Assembly (NCBI GenBank): GCA_000153385.1
Contig: CH672375.1
Location: forward strand, 628,185 to 692,184
Source: Flavobacteria bacterium BBFL7
Lineage (GTDB): Bacteria; Bacteroidota; Bacteroidia; Flavobacteriales; Flavobacteriaceae
Length of the DNA stretch: 64,000 bases
Reading direction: 5' to 3'
Every line of letters begins with the position of its first letter. The first letter of the stretch is position 1. Below are positions 20,501 through 27,377 of the stretch, piece by piece. The notes under the pieces were generated by a model. That model was not told the DNA's origin. It searched no databases and saw only the letters and a program-made list of their open reading frames with translations. A program made the position numbers and the translations under genes.

Positions 20501-20604
20501 TGATTATAGGTGCGCAGGTCATCTGTAAATATTTTGGACTGTTGTGCGTTAACCTCTATAAAAGAAGTAGCAGCCAGCAACAGAGTAAGCACGATTTTTT
20601 TCAT
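17584..20604 (-). CDS. Large exported TPR protein (1006 aa)
   Basis: Exported protein with signal peptide MKKIVLTLLLAATSFIEVNAQ. Almost the whole rest consists of tetratricopeptide repeats, more than 20 by eye (for example QLGYAYYKQGDFEKAIETF, YLGYIAYEGDEYQEASDLFD), with YbgF/BamD-like flavour. TPR solenoids bind other proteins, so a periplasmic or outer-membrane scaffold is likely. It heads an operon with the barrel gene that begins 11 bp after its end. A TAACTTTA element on the minus strand (20631-20638) lies 26 nt upstream of the ATG. The palindrome at 20195-20210, with one mismatch, is read here as TLSRK in the linker of two repeats. Confidence 0.88.
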   Translation of the reverse strand: MKKIVLTLLLAATSFIEVNAQQSKIFTDDLRTYNQAIDLYQEQQYIAAQRLFEKVKNQVEDDAIQGNAAYYIANCAVRLNQRNADALMESFVEEYPTSTKRNTAFIDVADFYFDNGKYNQAAKWYEKVDESTLSRKQQSRYYFNTGYTLVQSKKYEEAKPYLNRVSDDPEYGSQAKYYLGYIAYEGDEYQEASDLFDEAGESPDEDEKLSYYQADLNYKLGNFDKAIALATEQLPKSTKKEQSELNRIIGQSLFNQGKYDQALPYLEEYKGVRGRLNNNDYYQLGYAYYKQGDFEKAIETFNKIVDGENKTAQNAYYHLAQSYIKLNKSEDALNAFKKASEMDFDTQIQQDASYNYAKISYEYGNPYDSVPAVILAYLEKYPDTDKNAEMNEFLIDSYFSSKNYTEALRLMEDGRIAGNEDVYGKVALYEGLSQFKSGDYKKSIENLNKTIQYAQSADLKKKATFWKAESYYELNDFPAALTAFNAVKNMSNSIEEDDLLNYDLAYTQFKLKDYTNAINTFTAYTKQSGIDNEPARLNDAYLRIGDANFVSKQYWPAMEAYNKSISMNGFNADYAAFQKAISYGFVGKNDRKIEDLNGFLNKFNRSAYRDDVLYELGNTYINTNNVDKGIQTYDRLINEFPKSSYTSQAMMRKGLQLYNDSKLDDALVVFKDVVSTYPGTPQANEAVSSARLIYVDQNRTNDYAAWVRTLDFVDVSDSELDDTAYESAEQPYLQNDMSGTTRSMRKYLAEYPNGKHALQAHFYLAQALFSQDKKQESIASYEYVINKERSEFTEQALARLSEIYLGDKAYAKAIPVLTQLEQLADFPQNVIYAQSNLMKAYYEQENYDQSVSYANKVLSDLTISDNVKSDANVIIARSSWKTGNEAAAKTAYETVRLNASGTLAAEATYFKAYFEHKAGNYDAAIATVQSLTKNYAGYKLWTSKGLVIMGKCYNAQGQTLNATTILEYVVGNFAQYPEVVASAQAELDAIKTNAAKTNSSVVPTGN
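20195..20210. repeat. Iterated palindrome, one mismatch (inside TPR gene)
   Basis: TGCTTTCGCGAAAGCG, 15 of 16 bases. The gene reads TLSRK on its strand, a different frame from the AFAKA cases. Confidence 0.85.
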
Positions 20605-20705
20605 AACGGGTTATGTTATTTATAGGAAAGTAAAGTTAAAATCTTACGATACTATAACGTCATAAAGTCTGTTTAATTATTCATAATCTTATTCACAGCA
20701 TTGTG

Positions 20706-20713
20706 TAACTTTA
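20706..20713 (+). promoter_or_regulatory. -7-like element (TAACTTTA) for ftsE
   Basis: TAnnTTTA variant ending 17 nt before the preferred ftsE ATG. The same element and the same 17-nt gap precede the HerA-like gene (7498-7505); TATCTTTA at 24355-24362 has the same gap. Confidence 0.4.
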
Positions 20714-20730
20714 CAGCAAAACCTATACTC

Positions 20731-21414
20731 ATGTCAGACCACGTTTTATCATTGAACCACGTAGACATCTACCAGCAAGAAAATCTGATACTTAAGGATG
20801 TTAACTTAAGTATCAAGAAAGGCGAATTTGTCTATTTAATAGGTAAAACAGGTAGTGGTAAAAGTTCTTTAATGAAGACACTTTATGGCGATATACCACT
20901 TAAAAAGGGTGAAGGAACCATCGTAGAACATAATTTATCGACCTTAAAAGAGCGTGACATACCGTATTTACGACGTAAACTAGGTGTCGTATTTCAAGAT
21001 TTTAAACTCTTAACTGATCGTACAATTAAGGACAATCTCAAATTTGTTTTAAAAGCCACTGGCTGGAAGAAAAAGGCAGAGATGGACGAAAAGATTGATC
21101 AAGTACTGGATAAAGTAGGTATGAAAACGACCGGATTTAAATATCCGCACGAACTATCTGGTGGAGAACAACAACGCATTGCCATTGCAAGAGCACTTTT
21201 AAATGACCCAGAACTTATCATTGCAGATGAGCCTACAGGAAACCTAGACCCACAAACTAGTGTCGAGATTATGGAAGTGTTACAACAAATCAATAAAAAT
21301 GGGAACACCATTCTTATGGCGACACATGATTATGCATTGCTTTTAAAATATCCTTCAAAAACTTTAAAATGTGATGGTGGCGAAGTATTTGAAGTAGTTC
21401 AAAAAACATTGTAA
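20731..21414 (+). CDS. ftsE: Cell division ATP-binding protein FtsE
   Basis: ABC-type ATPase of 228 residues. With FtsX, FtsE activates peptidoglycan hydrolases at the division site. Motifs: Walker A GKTGSGKSS (about residues 38-46), Q-loop VVFQDFKLL (typical of FtsE), signature LSGGEQQR, Walker B LIIADEPTG, switch His in ATHDY. I chose the ATG at 20731 (MSDHVLSLNHVD); a TTG 30 bp upstream would overlap the promoter-like TAACTTTA. FtsX is not adjacent; a glycosyltransferase gene follows 10 bp downstream. Alternative: the ATPase of another MacB-like exporter, less likely given the Q-loop text and length. Confidence 0.9.
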   Translation: MSDHVLSLNHVDIYQQENLILKDVNLSIKKGEFVYLIGKTGSGKSSLMKTLYGDIPLKKGEGTIVEHNLSTLKERDIPYLRRKLGVVFQDFKLLTDRTIKDNLKFVLKATGWKKKAEMDEKIDQVLDKVGMKTTGFKYPHELSGGEQQRIAIARALLNDPELIIADEPTGNLDPQTSVEIMEVLQQINKNGNTILMATHDYALLLKYPSKTLKCDGGEVFEVVQKTL

Positions 21415-21424
21415 TTCTATATTT

Positions 21425-22168
21425 ATGCAAGAAGGCTTTCCGTTTTTTAGTATTATCATACCTACTTATAACGCGTCTTCAACTCTTGCTACAGCTATAG
21501 AGAGTATTCTTTCTCAAACCTATACTAGTTACGAAATTTTAATCATGGACGGCGAGTCCAGCGATACTACTGTTGAGGTCGCAAAATCTTTTTTAATCAA
21601 CAATTCTGTTATATCTATTACCTCTCAATCAGACGATGGTATCTATGATGCCATGAACCACGGAATTAAAAAGGCAAATGGTATATACCTTTATTTTTTA
21701 GGGGCAGACGATTATCTTATCGATAATAATGTTCTTGAAGATATACACCAACAACTTATCTTAACCAGTACAGATGTTATTTATGGTAATGTACAAAGCC
21801 CATCGTTAGGCTCTAATTACATGGGTGAATGCGATGATCAATTACTGTTTCATAAAAACATTGCACACCAATCCATTTTTTTTCATAAAAGAGTTTTTGA
21901 ACTCACTGGAAATTTTAATTTGGAATATAGAACTCATGCAGATTGGGCTCATAACATCAATTGGTTTTTTAATCCTGAAATATCAAATCAGTATTTAAAC
22001 AGAATTATTGCGCATTATGCAGATGATGGTTACAGCTCCCGAACAAAAGACCATCACTTTAGAAAAGACTTGTTTTCAATTTATTATCTTAACGCAATAA
22101 ATAGAAATAGTTTATTAAAAGTAGTTTTTAATATTACTAAAGGATTGTTTTTAAGATTAACTCGATGA
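21425..22168 (+). CDS. Glycosyltransferase family 2
   Basis: A 247-residue GT-A fold glycosyltransferase. The start FFSIIIPTYNASSTLATAIES is the nucleotide-sugar binding beginning of GT2; MDGESSDTT, then DDGIYDAMNHGIKKANG and the metal-binding GADDYL follow. The DGIYDAMN type is common in exopolysaccharide and LPS O-antigen clusters. No membrane segment is obvious. It begins 10 bp after ftsE and its stop overlaps the next start by ATGA, so ftsE and the two GT genes may form one transcript. Donor sugar and acceptor are unknown. Confidence 0.88.
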   Translation: MQEGFPFFSIIIPTYNASSTLATAIESILSQTYTSYEILIMDGESSDTTVEVAKSFLINNSVISITSQSDDGIYDAMNHGIKKANGIYLYFLGADDYLIDNNVLEDIHQQLILTSTDVIYGNVQSPSLGSNYMGECDDQLLFHKNIAHQSIFFHKRVFELTGNFNLEYRTHADWAHNINWFFNPEISNQYLNRIIAHYADDGYSSRTKDHHFRKDLFSIYYLNAINRNSLLKVVFNITKGLFLRLTR

Positions 22169-23109
22169 GTATCCCTAACACACTTGTTGTCATTCCCGTT
22201 TTCAATAAACAAGCAACTATTGAACGCGCTATAAAATCAATTTTAGAACAAACAGTTGTTTGCGATTTACTAGTCATAGATGACGGATCTACAGACTATA
22301 GCGCATCAGTTATTGAAAAAATCAACAATCCTAGACTAACCTATATATCACAGCCTAATCATGGTGTGAGTTTTACTAGAAATAGAGGAATTAAAACTGC
22401 CCTTAAAAATGGTTATAAATATGTAGCATTTCTAGACGCTGACGATTACTGGTTAGATAATCACATGGAGCAAATAGAACAGCTGATTGAAAAATTTCCT
22501 GAAGCTTCTGTATTTGCAAACAACTATCACCTTAAAATAGGTGAATCGCGATGGAACCGGACTAAATTCAGCAACCTTGAAGATCAAGAATCTCAAATAA
22601 TAGTGAAACCTTTTTTTAAGGCAAACTACCTCAACTCTATCTTAAGCTCTTCTAGTTACTGCATGCGTTTAACAGGAAACGATCCTATTTATTACAATGA
22701 AGAACTGACGCATACTGAGGACACTGATTTTTTAATAAAAGTAGGATTAACAAAAACTGTTGCTTTTAATAATAAAGCTACTGTAATTATTGACAAACAA
22801 GCAGATAACAGATCTGATGCTACACACATTCTTCAAAGAACCGTAACTAATTTTTGCCAGTATGAAGAAAAGCACCCCAATATTGAAGGATTAAAAAAGT
22901 TCTTAGATATCAACAGATTTTCAATCGCCGTTAACTATAGAATGAATGGACTTATAGAAAGAGCAGTATATTATCAAAGAAAAATTGACTTAGACAATCT
23001 CACATATAAACAGCAACAGTTGTTAAACATGAGTCGTTTACAACTTAAAACACTTCACAAGACCAAAAAAATTCTAGAAGTAATAGGGCTAGATTTACGA
23101 ACTGGCTAA
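22165..23109 (+). CDS. Glycosyltransferase family 2
   Basis: A 314-residue GT2 enzyme. It starts NTLVVIPVFNKQATIERAIKS, followed by VIDDGSTDYS, GVSFTRNRG and the metal motif FLDADDYW. The last 100 residues are a helical tail. It is translationally coupled to the previous GT by the ATGA overlap (22165-22168). Its end overlaps the FdtA-like gene on the opposite strand by 15 bp. Probably a step in surface glycan assembly at the inner face of the cytoplasmic membrane; the linkage is unknown. Confidence 0.88.
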   Translation: MSIPNTLVVIPVFNKQATIERAIKSILEQTVVCDLLVIDDGSTDYSASVIEKINNPRLTYISQPNHGVSFTRNRGIKTALKNGYKYVAFLDADDYWLDNHMEQIEQLIEKFPEASVFANNYHLKIGESRWNRTKFSNLEDQESQIIVKPFFKANYLNSILSSSSYCMRLTGNDPIYYNEELTHTEDTDFLIKVGLTKTVAFNNKATVIIDKQADNRSDATHILQRTVTNFCQYEEKHPNIEGLKKFLDINRFSIAVNYRMNGLIERAVYYQRKIDLDNLTYKQQQLLNMSRLQLKTLHKTKKILEVIGLDLRTG

Positions 23110-23490
23110 CTTTTTAAAATCACTATAATCGCGGATATAGTCGTCCTCACTAAACTCCATAGAAGCGACAACCATACATACAGAACCGCTAGAGAAATTC
23201 TCTAATTCGCGCCATACCATGGTAGGTATTAAAAGACCTTTATCTGGCTTGTTAAGCGTGATGGCTTTTTGCTCTTTACCATCATCCAGTACCACGTCGA
23301 AGCTACCACTTAATGCGATAATAAGCTGTCTCAACTCTTTATGCGCATGACCGCCACGATGTGATGTACTAGGTACATCATATAGATAGTAAATGCGCTC
23401 CATTTTAAAAGGAATGGTATCGCCTTCTACGACAGCTAGATTACCTCGTGGATCAGTTATTTTAGGAATATCGATAATTTTAATCTCCAT
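23095..23490 (-). CDS. FdtA/QdtA-type sugar 3,4-ketoisomerase (cupin)
   Basis: A 131-residue single-domain cupin of the WxcM/FdtA family. Motifs: ITDPRGNLAVVEGD, the strand YYLYDVP, SHRGGHAHKELRQ with the two conserved His, and PTMVWRELENFS. FdtA and QdtA isomerise dTDP-4-keto-6-deoxyglucose to a 3-keto isomer, a precursor of aminodeoxysugars in surface polysaccharides. The aminotransferase and acetyltransferase partners and rmlAB are not in the window. A TATATTTA element (23495-23502, minus strand) ends 4 nt before the ATG. It lies tail-to-tail with the GT2 gene and 13 bp downstream of another GT gene on its own strand. Confidence 0.85.
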   Translation of the reverse strand: MEIKIIDIPKITDPRGNLAVVEGDTIPFKMERIYYLYDVPSTSHRGGHAHKELRQLIIALSGSFDVVLDDGKEQKAITLNKPDKGLLIPTMVWRELENFSSGSVCMVVASMEFSEDDYIRDYSDFKKLASS

Positions 23491-23503
23491 GCTGTAAATA
23501 TAA

Positions 23504-24349
23504 CTATAAGTCTGGATGACCTATACGATGACCTTCAAAACCCGTTAGATAATCATTCATACCATGATTAAAAACCATGTATTTATCATATAGATTGCGC
23601 CATCCTTTTACATAACCTTTACGCCATAAAAAAAACACATATTTCCATTGCTTGATCTGTGCAGTCCACAGATTTTCCCTGGCTGCTAATGCTCCACGTG
23701 CATAGATTACACGATTGTTTGCTGGCTCATCACTACTGGTATGCGCATCGTGTATAACAATAGTTTGCGGTACAAATTGAACTATTAGATTTTTATCAAT
23801 AGCATCAGTTAAGAATACATAATTCTCACTATCTCCGAATTGAGCACCTAATCCAAACCTTGTATCAAATTGAATAGAAGAGACTAAAATGGACTCTCTT
23901 TTAAAAGTTATTTCTGGAGAAAGCACTTCTCTTACACGCTTACGCGAAAGCGTTTCTTCAACAACATCATAATTTCTAAAAAGCAAATCCTTCTCAATCG
24001 CTGTTTGAAAAGTAATTATCTCGTGTTCACAATGGTTATGAGCTGCGATAATTTTATCGACAGCATCTTCCATAAGAATACAGTCATCATCTAAGATCCA
24101 ACAAATAGACGCAGAAGCCTTTTCAATAGCAAGATTGCGACTGCGAGAAAGACCAAAACTGTGATCATTAACAACCTGAATGTTATCGTATCCAGAGGTA
24201 AGGTTTGTAGTCTTAGACTGATTAATAACAATAAGATGATACTTAATCTCACTTACCTGACATTGAAACATAGCCTCAAGAAAAGACAAATCGCTCCTAT
24301 TCATCGTTGCGATAAGGATTTGTAAATCTTGATTAGTGTATGAATTCAA
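23504..24349 (-). CDS. Glycosyltransferase family 2-like protein
   Basis: A 281-residue GT-A type protein. LQILIATMNRSDLSFLEAM opens the donor-binding fold; GLSRSRNLAIEKASASICWILDDDCILM carries the DDD metal motif (shown in parts: GLSRSRNLAIEKA, CWILDDDCILM); the acceptor half has LGAQFGDSENYVFLTD. The start is most likely TTG at 24349, because the first ATG (residue 16) would cut into the first beta strand. A TATCTTTG element is 16 nt upstream. A one-mismatch palindrome at 23937-23952 is read as TLSRK. Probably works with the other four sugar genes here. Confidence 0.82.
   Translation of the reverse strand: MNSYTNQDLQILIATMNRSDLSFLEAMFQCQVSEIKYHLIVINQSKTTNLTSGYDNIQVVNDHSFGLSRSRNLAIEKASASICWILDDDCILMEDAVDKIIAAHNHCEHEIITFQTAIEKDLLFRNYDVVEETLSRKRVREVLSPEITFKRESILVSSIQFDTRFGLGAQFGDSENYVFLTDAIDKNLIVQFVPQTIVIHDAHTSSDEPANNRVIYARGALAARENLWTAQIKQWKYVFFLWRKGYVKGWRNLYDKYMVFNHGMNDYLTGFEGHRIGHPDL
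23937..23952. repeat. Iterated palindrome, one mismatch (inside GT gene)
   Basis: CGCTTACGCGAAAGCG differs by one base from the consensus; read as TLSRK by the minus-strand gene. Confidence 0.8.
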
Positions 24350-24354
24350 CAGTG

Positions 24355-24373
24355 TATCTTTACGTCAAAGATA
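24355..24373. promoter_or_regulatory. Divergent, overlapping -7 elements as a 7-bp inverted repeat
   Basis: TATCTTT-ACGTC-AAAGATA. On the plus strand TATCTTTA ends 17 nt before the ATG at 24380. On the minus strand TATCTTTG ends 16 nt before the TTG at 24349. The two promoters would face away from each other across the same 19 bp. Confidence 0.5.
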
Positions 24374-24379
24374 ACTTTT

Positions 24380-25519
24380 ATGCGCATTTTGCTCATAGGC
24401 GAGTACAGTGGTTTTCACAATTCTCTTAAATATGGACTTCAACAATTAGGTCACGAGGTAACACTTGTGGGCGATGGTGATGGTTTTAAAAAATTTCCTG
24501 TAGACATAGAAGTGGGCAGTGATTACTTCAGAAGAGACTGGTTGCGAGAAAAAATTAAAGTAGCCTGGTGGAAACTTAGCGGTAATAATCTGGAGGATAA
24601 TATCCGTTTAGCACGCTTCCGCGAAAGCGAGCATCTTATGAAAGGTTATGACATCGTTCAATTTATCAATTCAAATGCGCTGGGTTGTGAACCAACAATC
24701 GAGTGGCAAATGATTGATTATCTTCTCAAAAATAATAACAAAGCTTTTTTAGTAGCTTGTGGAGATGATTATCCATATGCACAGTATCTAACCGAAAAAC
24801 ATCAAGGCTACAGTATACTAACACCATATCTAGAAGACACTTCTCTAAAAAACCAATATCTCCATACTTTTAAATATCTTAAAAAAGGATATCGAGAGAA
24901 TTATGAGCGATTATTAAGCAAGTGCAAAGCCATCATACCATCACATACTGATTTTCAAATGGCACTAACTAAAGAACCTAAATGCGCTGACATGATTCCT
25001 AGCGCAGTGATTATGGAGCAACTTGAACTGCATCAAAATCATATCACACAACCTATCGAAATATTTATAGGAATTAATAGAGGTAACTATTTTAAAAAAG
25101 GGATTCCTTATTTTGAAAAAGCCCTTGAAGTTCTAAAATTAAAATATGCCCAAAAAGTAAATATCACCATAGCCGAAAATTTATCCTATGATGATTATAT
25201 CAAGTCTTATAGAAAAAGTCACATCTTACTGGATCAAGTCCTAAGTTATGATCAAGGCTACAATGCACTAGAGGCTATGGCACAAGGTAAAGTTGTTTTT
25301 GCTGGAGCTGGAACACCATTTTTAAAAGCTTATGAACTTGAAAAAGCTCCACTTATAGATGCAAAACCAGATGTTGATTATCTAGTGCAAGAACTTTCTA
25401 ACCTCATCGATCGTCCTGATGAAATTTTTAAAATAGGTAAAGAGGCTAGAGAATTTGTGAAGAGATATCATAATGCCATTGATATCGCTAGAAAGTATCA
25501 GGCATTATATATCGCTTAA
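24380..25519 (+). CDS. Glycosyltransferase-like protein (GT-B fold)
   Basis: A 379-residue protein with a GT-B look. The N-terminal domain starts MRILLIGEYSGFHNSLKYGL and the C-terminal domain has HILLDQVLSYDQGYNALEAMAQGKVVFAG, matching the family-1 donor site (in parts: HILLDQVLSYDQ, NALEAMAQGKVVFAG with the conserved Glu). It probably adds sugar units to a surface glycan; donor and acceptor are unknown. It is divergent from the preceding GT gene. A one-mismatch palindrome at 24614-24629 is read in a third frame as RFRES. Confidence 0.8.
   Translation: MRILLIGEYSGFHNSLKYGLQQLGHEVTLVGDGDGFKKFPVDIEVGSDYFRRDWLREKIKVAWWKLSGNNLEDNIRLARFRESEHLMKGYDIVQFINSNALGCEPTIEWQMIDYLLKNNNKAFLVACGDDYPYAQYLTEKHQGYSILTPYLEDTSLKNQYLHTFKYLKKGYRENYERLLSKCKAIIPSHTDFQMALTKEPKCADMIPSAVIMEQLELHQNHITQPIEIFIGINRGNYFKKGIPYFEKALEVLKLKYAQKVNITIAENLSYDDYIKSYRKSHILLDQVLSYDQGYNALEAMAQGKVVFAGAGTPFLKAYELEKAPLIDAKPDVDYLVQELSNLIDRPDEIFKIGKEAREFVKRYHNAIDIARKYQALYIA
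24614..24629. repeat. Iterated palindrome, one mismatch (inside GT-B gene)
   Basis: CGCTTCCGCGAAAGCG; the gene reads it as RFRES, the third possible frame. Confidence 0.8.
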
Positions 25520-25539
25520 AAAATCAATAAATAAATGGT

Positions 25540-25824
25540 TTATCTATTCTTCCACTGAATATCGACACCATTAAAATCTGTCGCAGCTTGTTCTTTTGCT
25601 TGCTTTGGAATCATAAATTCAAATTCCAAAACCACTTCCAGACCATCATCTAGATAGAACAACATGGTTTCTTCGCCTTCATAATCACAGATTACAACAG
25701 CATGAATTTCATGAACATTAAAATACTCATCCTTTACTTCTTGTGGCTCTACAAACTCAAAATAGTGCAGTACCCTAGCACCTTTAAAGTAATCGATTTG
25801 CTGTAAGTAGATGTCTTTTTCCAT
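25540..25824 (-). CDS. Small uncharacterised protein (94 aa)
   Basis: A cytoplasmic, acidic 94-residue protein rich in beta-predicted text (ARVLHYFEFVEPQEVKDEYF, HAVVICDYEGEETMLFYLDD). No signal peptide or membrane segment is visible and I do not recognise it. A TACCTTTG element ends 4 nt before its ATG, so the message is probably leaderless. It lies between the GT patch and the E2 gene, with the E2 terminator just upstream of its promoter. Confidence 0.7.
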   Translation of the reverse strand: MEKDIYLQQIDYFKGARVLHYFEFVEPQEVKDEYFNVHEIHAVVICDYEGEETMLFYLDDGLEVVLEFEFMIPKQAKEQAATDFNGVDIQWKNR

Positions 25825-25828
25825 ATGA

Positions 25829-25836
25829 CAAAGGTA
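25829..25836 (-). promoter_or_regulatory. -7 promoter element (TACCTTTG), leaderless spacing
   Basis: Minus-strand TACCTTTG ends 4 nt before the ATG at 25824; same motif and gap as in front of queE. Confidence 0.5.
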
Positions 25837-25890
25837 AGGTGTTTTTAAGTAATTGTTTATGAATCATGAGTTATGAAACCTAAGTAAATT

Positions 25891-25924
25891 GAAAAACCGC
25901 TTCAGAATACTGAAGCGGTTTTTC
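25891..25924 (-). terminator. Intrinsic terminator after the E2 gene
   Basis: Perfect 15-bp inverted repeat GAAAAACCGCTTCAG/CTGAAGCGGTTTTTC with a 4-nt loop, 31 bp downstream of the E2 stop codon; symmetric, so possibly bidirectional. Confidence 0.92.
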
Positions 25925-25955
25925 TATAAAAATATAATAAAGTAATTATTTGATT

Positions 25956-27275
25956 CTAGATCTCACGTTTATCATCAAATCCTTCTAATAACTGTGCTAC
26001 TCGTTGAACAAACTGTCCACCTAGCGCTCCATTGACTACTCTGTGATCATAACTGTGTGATAAGAACATCTTCATACGTATTCCTATAAAATCACCTTGT
26101 GGTGTTTCTACAACCGCAGGAACTTTTCTAATCGCTCCTAGCGCAAGAATACCTACTTGTGGTTGATTGATAATAGGAGTTCCTAATACAGACCCGAAAG
26201 TACCAACATTAGTTACTGTATAAGTTCCACCTTGTGTATCGTCTGGTTTTAACTTACCATCTCTAGATCTTCTAGCCAGGTCATTAACAGCCTTTGCCAT
26301 TCCCATCAGATTTAATTGATCTGCATTTTTAATTACCGGTACAATTAAATTTCCGTCTGGTAGAGCAGCTGCCATACCTAGATTAATATTCTTGCGCTTG
26401 ATAATGTTATCACCATCTACCGCAATGTTCATCATCGGGAATTCTTTAAGAGCCTTAGCAACGGCTTCCATAAAAATAGGTGTGAACGTCAGGTTTTCTC
26501 CTTCTCTTTTTGCAAAGACGTCTTTATGTTTCTTTCTCCAGTTCCAGATATTAGTAACATCACATTCAATAAAACTTTGAACGTGCGCACTAGTTTGAAC
26601 AGATGCAATCATGTGATGAGAAATAAGTTTTCCCATACGCGTCATTTCTATAATCTCATCACCACCATTTACACTAACTGGCGCCGCTGGTTTTTGAACT
26701 GGCGCACTGGCTGGCGCAGTTGTTTTAGTTTGTGGTGCAGCAGCGGTAGTTGTTTTACCAGCTTTCTTATCTGCTACATAACTAAGTATATCGTTTTTAG
26801 TGACACGACCATTACTACCAGTACCGTTTATAGACTCTAGTTCTTGAAGAGAAATGTTTTCTTCTTTGGCAATGTTTTTAACTAGTGGAGAATAAAAACT
26901 ATCAGAACCAGAATAATCTACTGGCGCAGCAGTTTCTATACCTTTTTCTACTTGTGCATTTGCCGTCTCAACAGTTGATGCAGCTGGCGCAGCAGTTTCT
27001 GTAGTCGCTGGTGCTGGAGTAGATGCACCATCACCATCAATCTCGATAATAGCTATCGTCTGACCTACTTGAACAACGTCATCCACTTGAAAAAGCACTT
27101 CCACTAGTGTACCATCCACTTCACTCGGGACTTCACTATCTACCTTATCTGTTGCGATTTCAAGAATTGCCTCATCAGCCTCTATCGTATCACCTACATT
27201 TTTAAGCCATGAGGTAATCGTAGCCTCAGCTACAGATTCTCCCATTTTAGGTAATTTAAGTTCAAATTTTGCCAT
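25956..27275 (-). CDS. 2-oxoacid dehydrogenase E2 component (dihydrolipoamide acyltransferase)
   Basis: E2 core of a branched-chain or general 2-oxoacid dehydrogenase (439 aa). Domains: lipoyl domain 1-80 with the lipoylated Lys44 in ATDKVDSEVP; an Ala/Pro/Thr-rich linker; E3/E1-binding domain at about 130-170 (SPLVKNIAKEENISLQEL, GSNGRVTKNDIL); a second linker; and a catalytic domain from about 210. The active-site end reads SHSYDHRVVNGALGG, with His411 present but Asn415 where the usual HxxxDG motif has Asp. The E1 subunits and lpd are not adjacent. A TACTTTTG element lies at 27311-27318 and a terminator follows. Odd point: the Asp-to-Asn change (see findings). Confidence 0.93.
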   Translation of the reverse strand: MAKFELKLPKMGESVAEATITSWLKNVGDTIEADEAILEIATDKVDSEVPSEVDGTLVEVLFQVDDVVQVGQTIAIIEIDGDGASTPAPATTETAAPAASTVETANAQVEKGIETAAPVDYSGSDSFYSPLVKNIAKEENISLQELESINGTGSNGRVTKNDILSYVADKKAGKTTTAAAPQTKTTAPASAPVQKPAAPVSVNGGDEIIEMTRMGKLISHHMIASVQTSAHVQSFIECDVTNIWNWRKKHKDVFAKREGENLTFTPIFMEAVAKALKEFPMMNIAVDGDNIIKRKNINLGMAAALPDGNLIVPVIKNADQLNLMGMAKAVNDLARRSRDGKLKPDDTQGGTYTVTNVGTFGSVLGTPIINQPQVGILALGAIRKVPAVVETPQGDFIGIRMKMFLSHSYDHRVVNGALGGQFVQRVAQLLEGFDDKREI

Positions 27276-27310
27276 ATCGTATAGTAACTATATCGTTTTC
27301 TTAGAAGTTG

Positions 27311-27318
27311 CAAAAGTA
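27311..27318 (-). promoter_or_regulatory. -7 promoter element (TACTTTTG) for the E2 gene
   Basis: Exact TAnnTTTG on the minus strand, 35 nt before the ATG. A TTTTG at 27342-27346 sits 23 bp farther upstream and could serve as the -33 element. Confidence 0.5.
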
Positions 27319-27377
27319 AGAATTCTAGAGAAAGAAAAGCACAAAATATCTCGCGTTAGGACTATTTTAAGTTTCAG

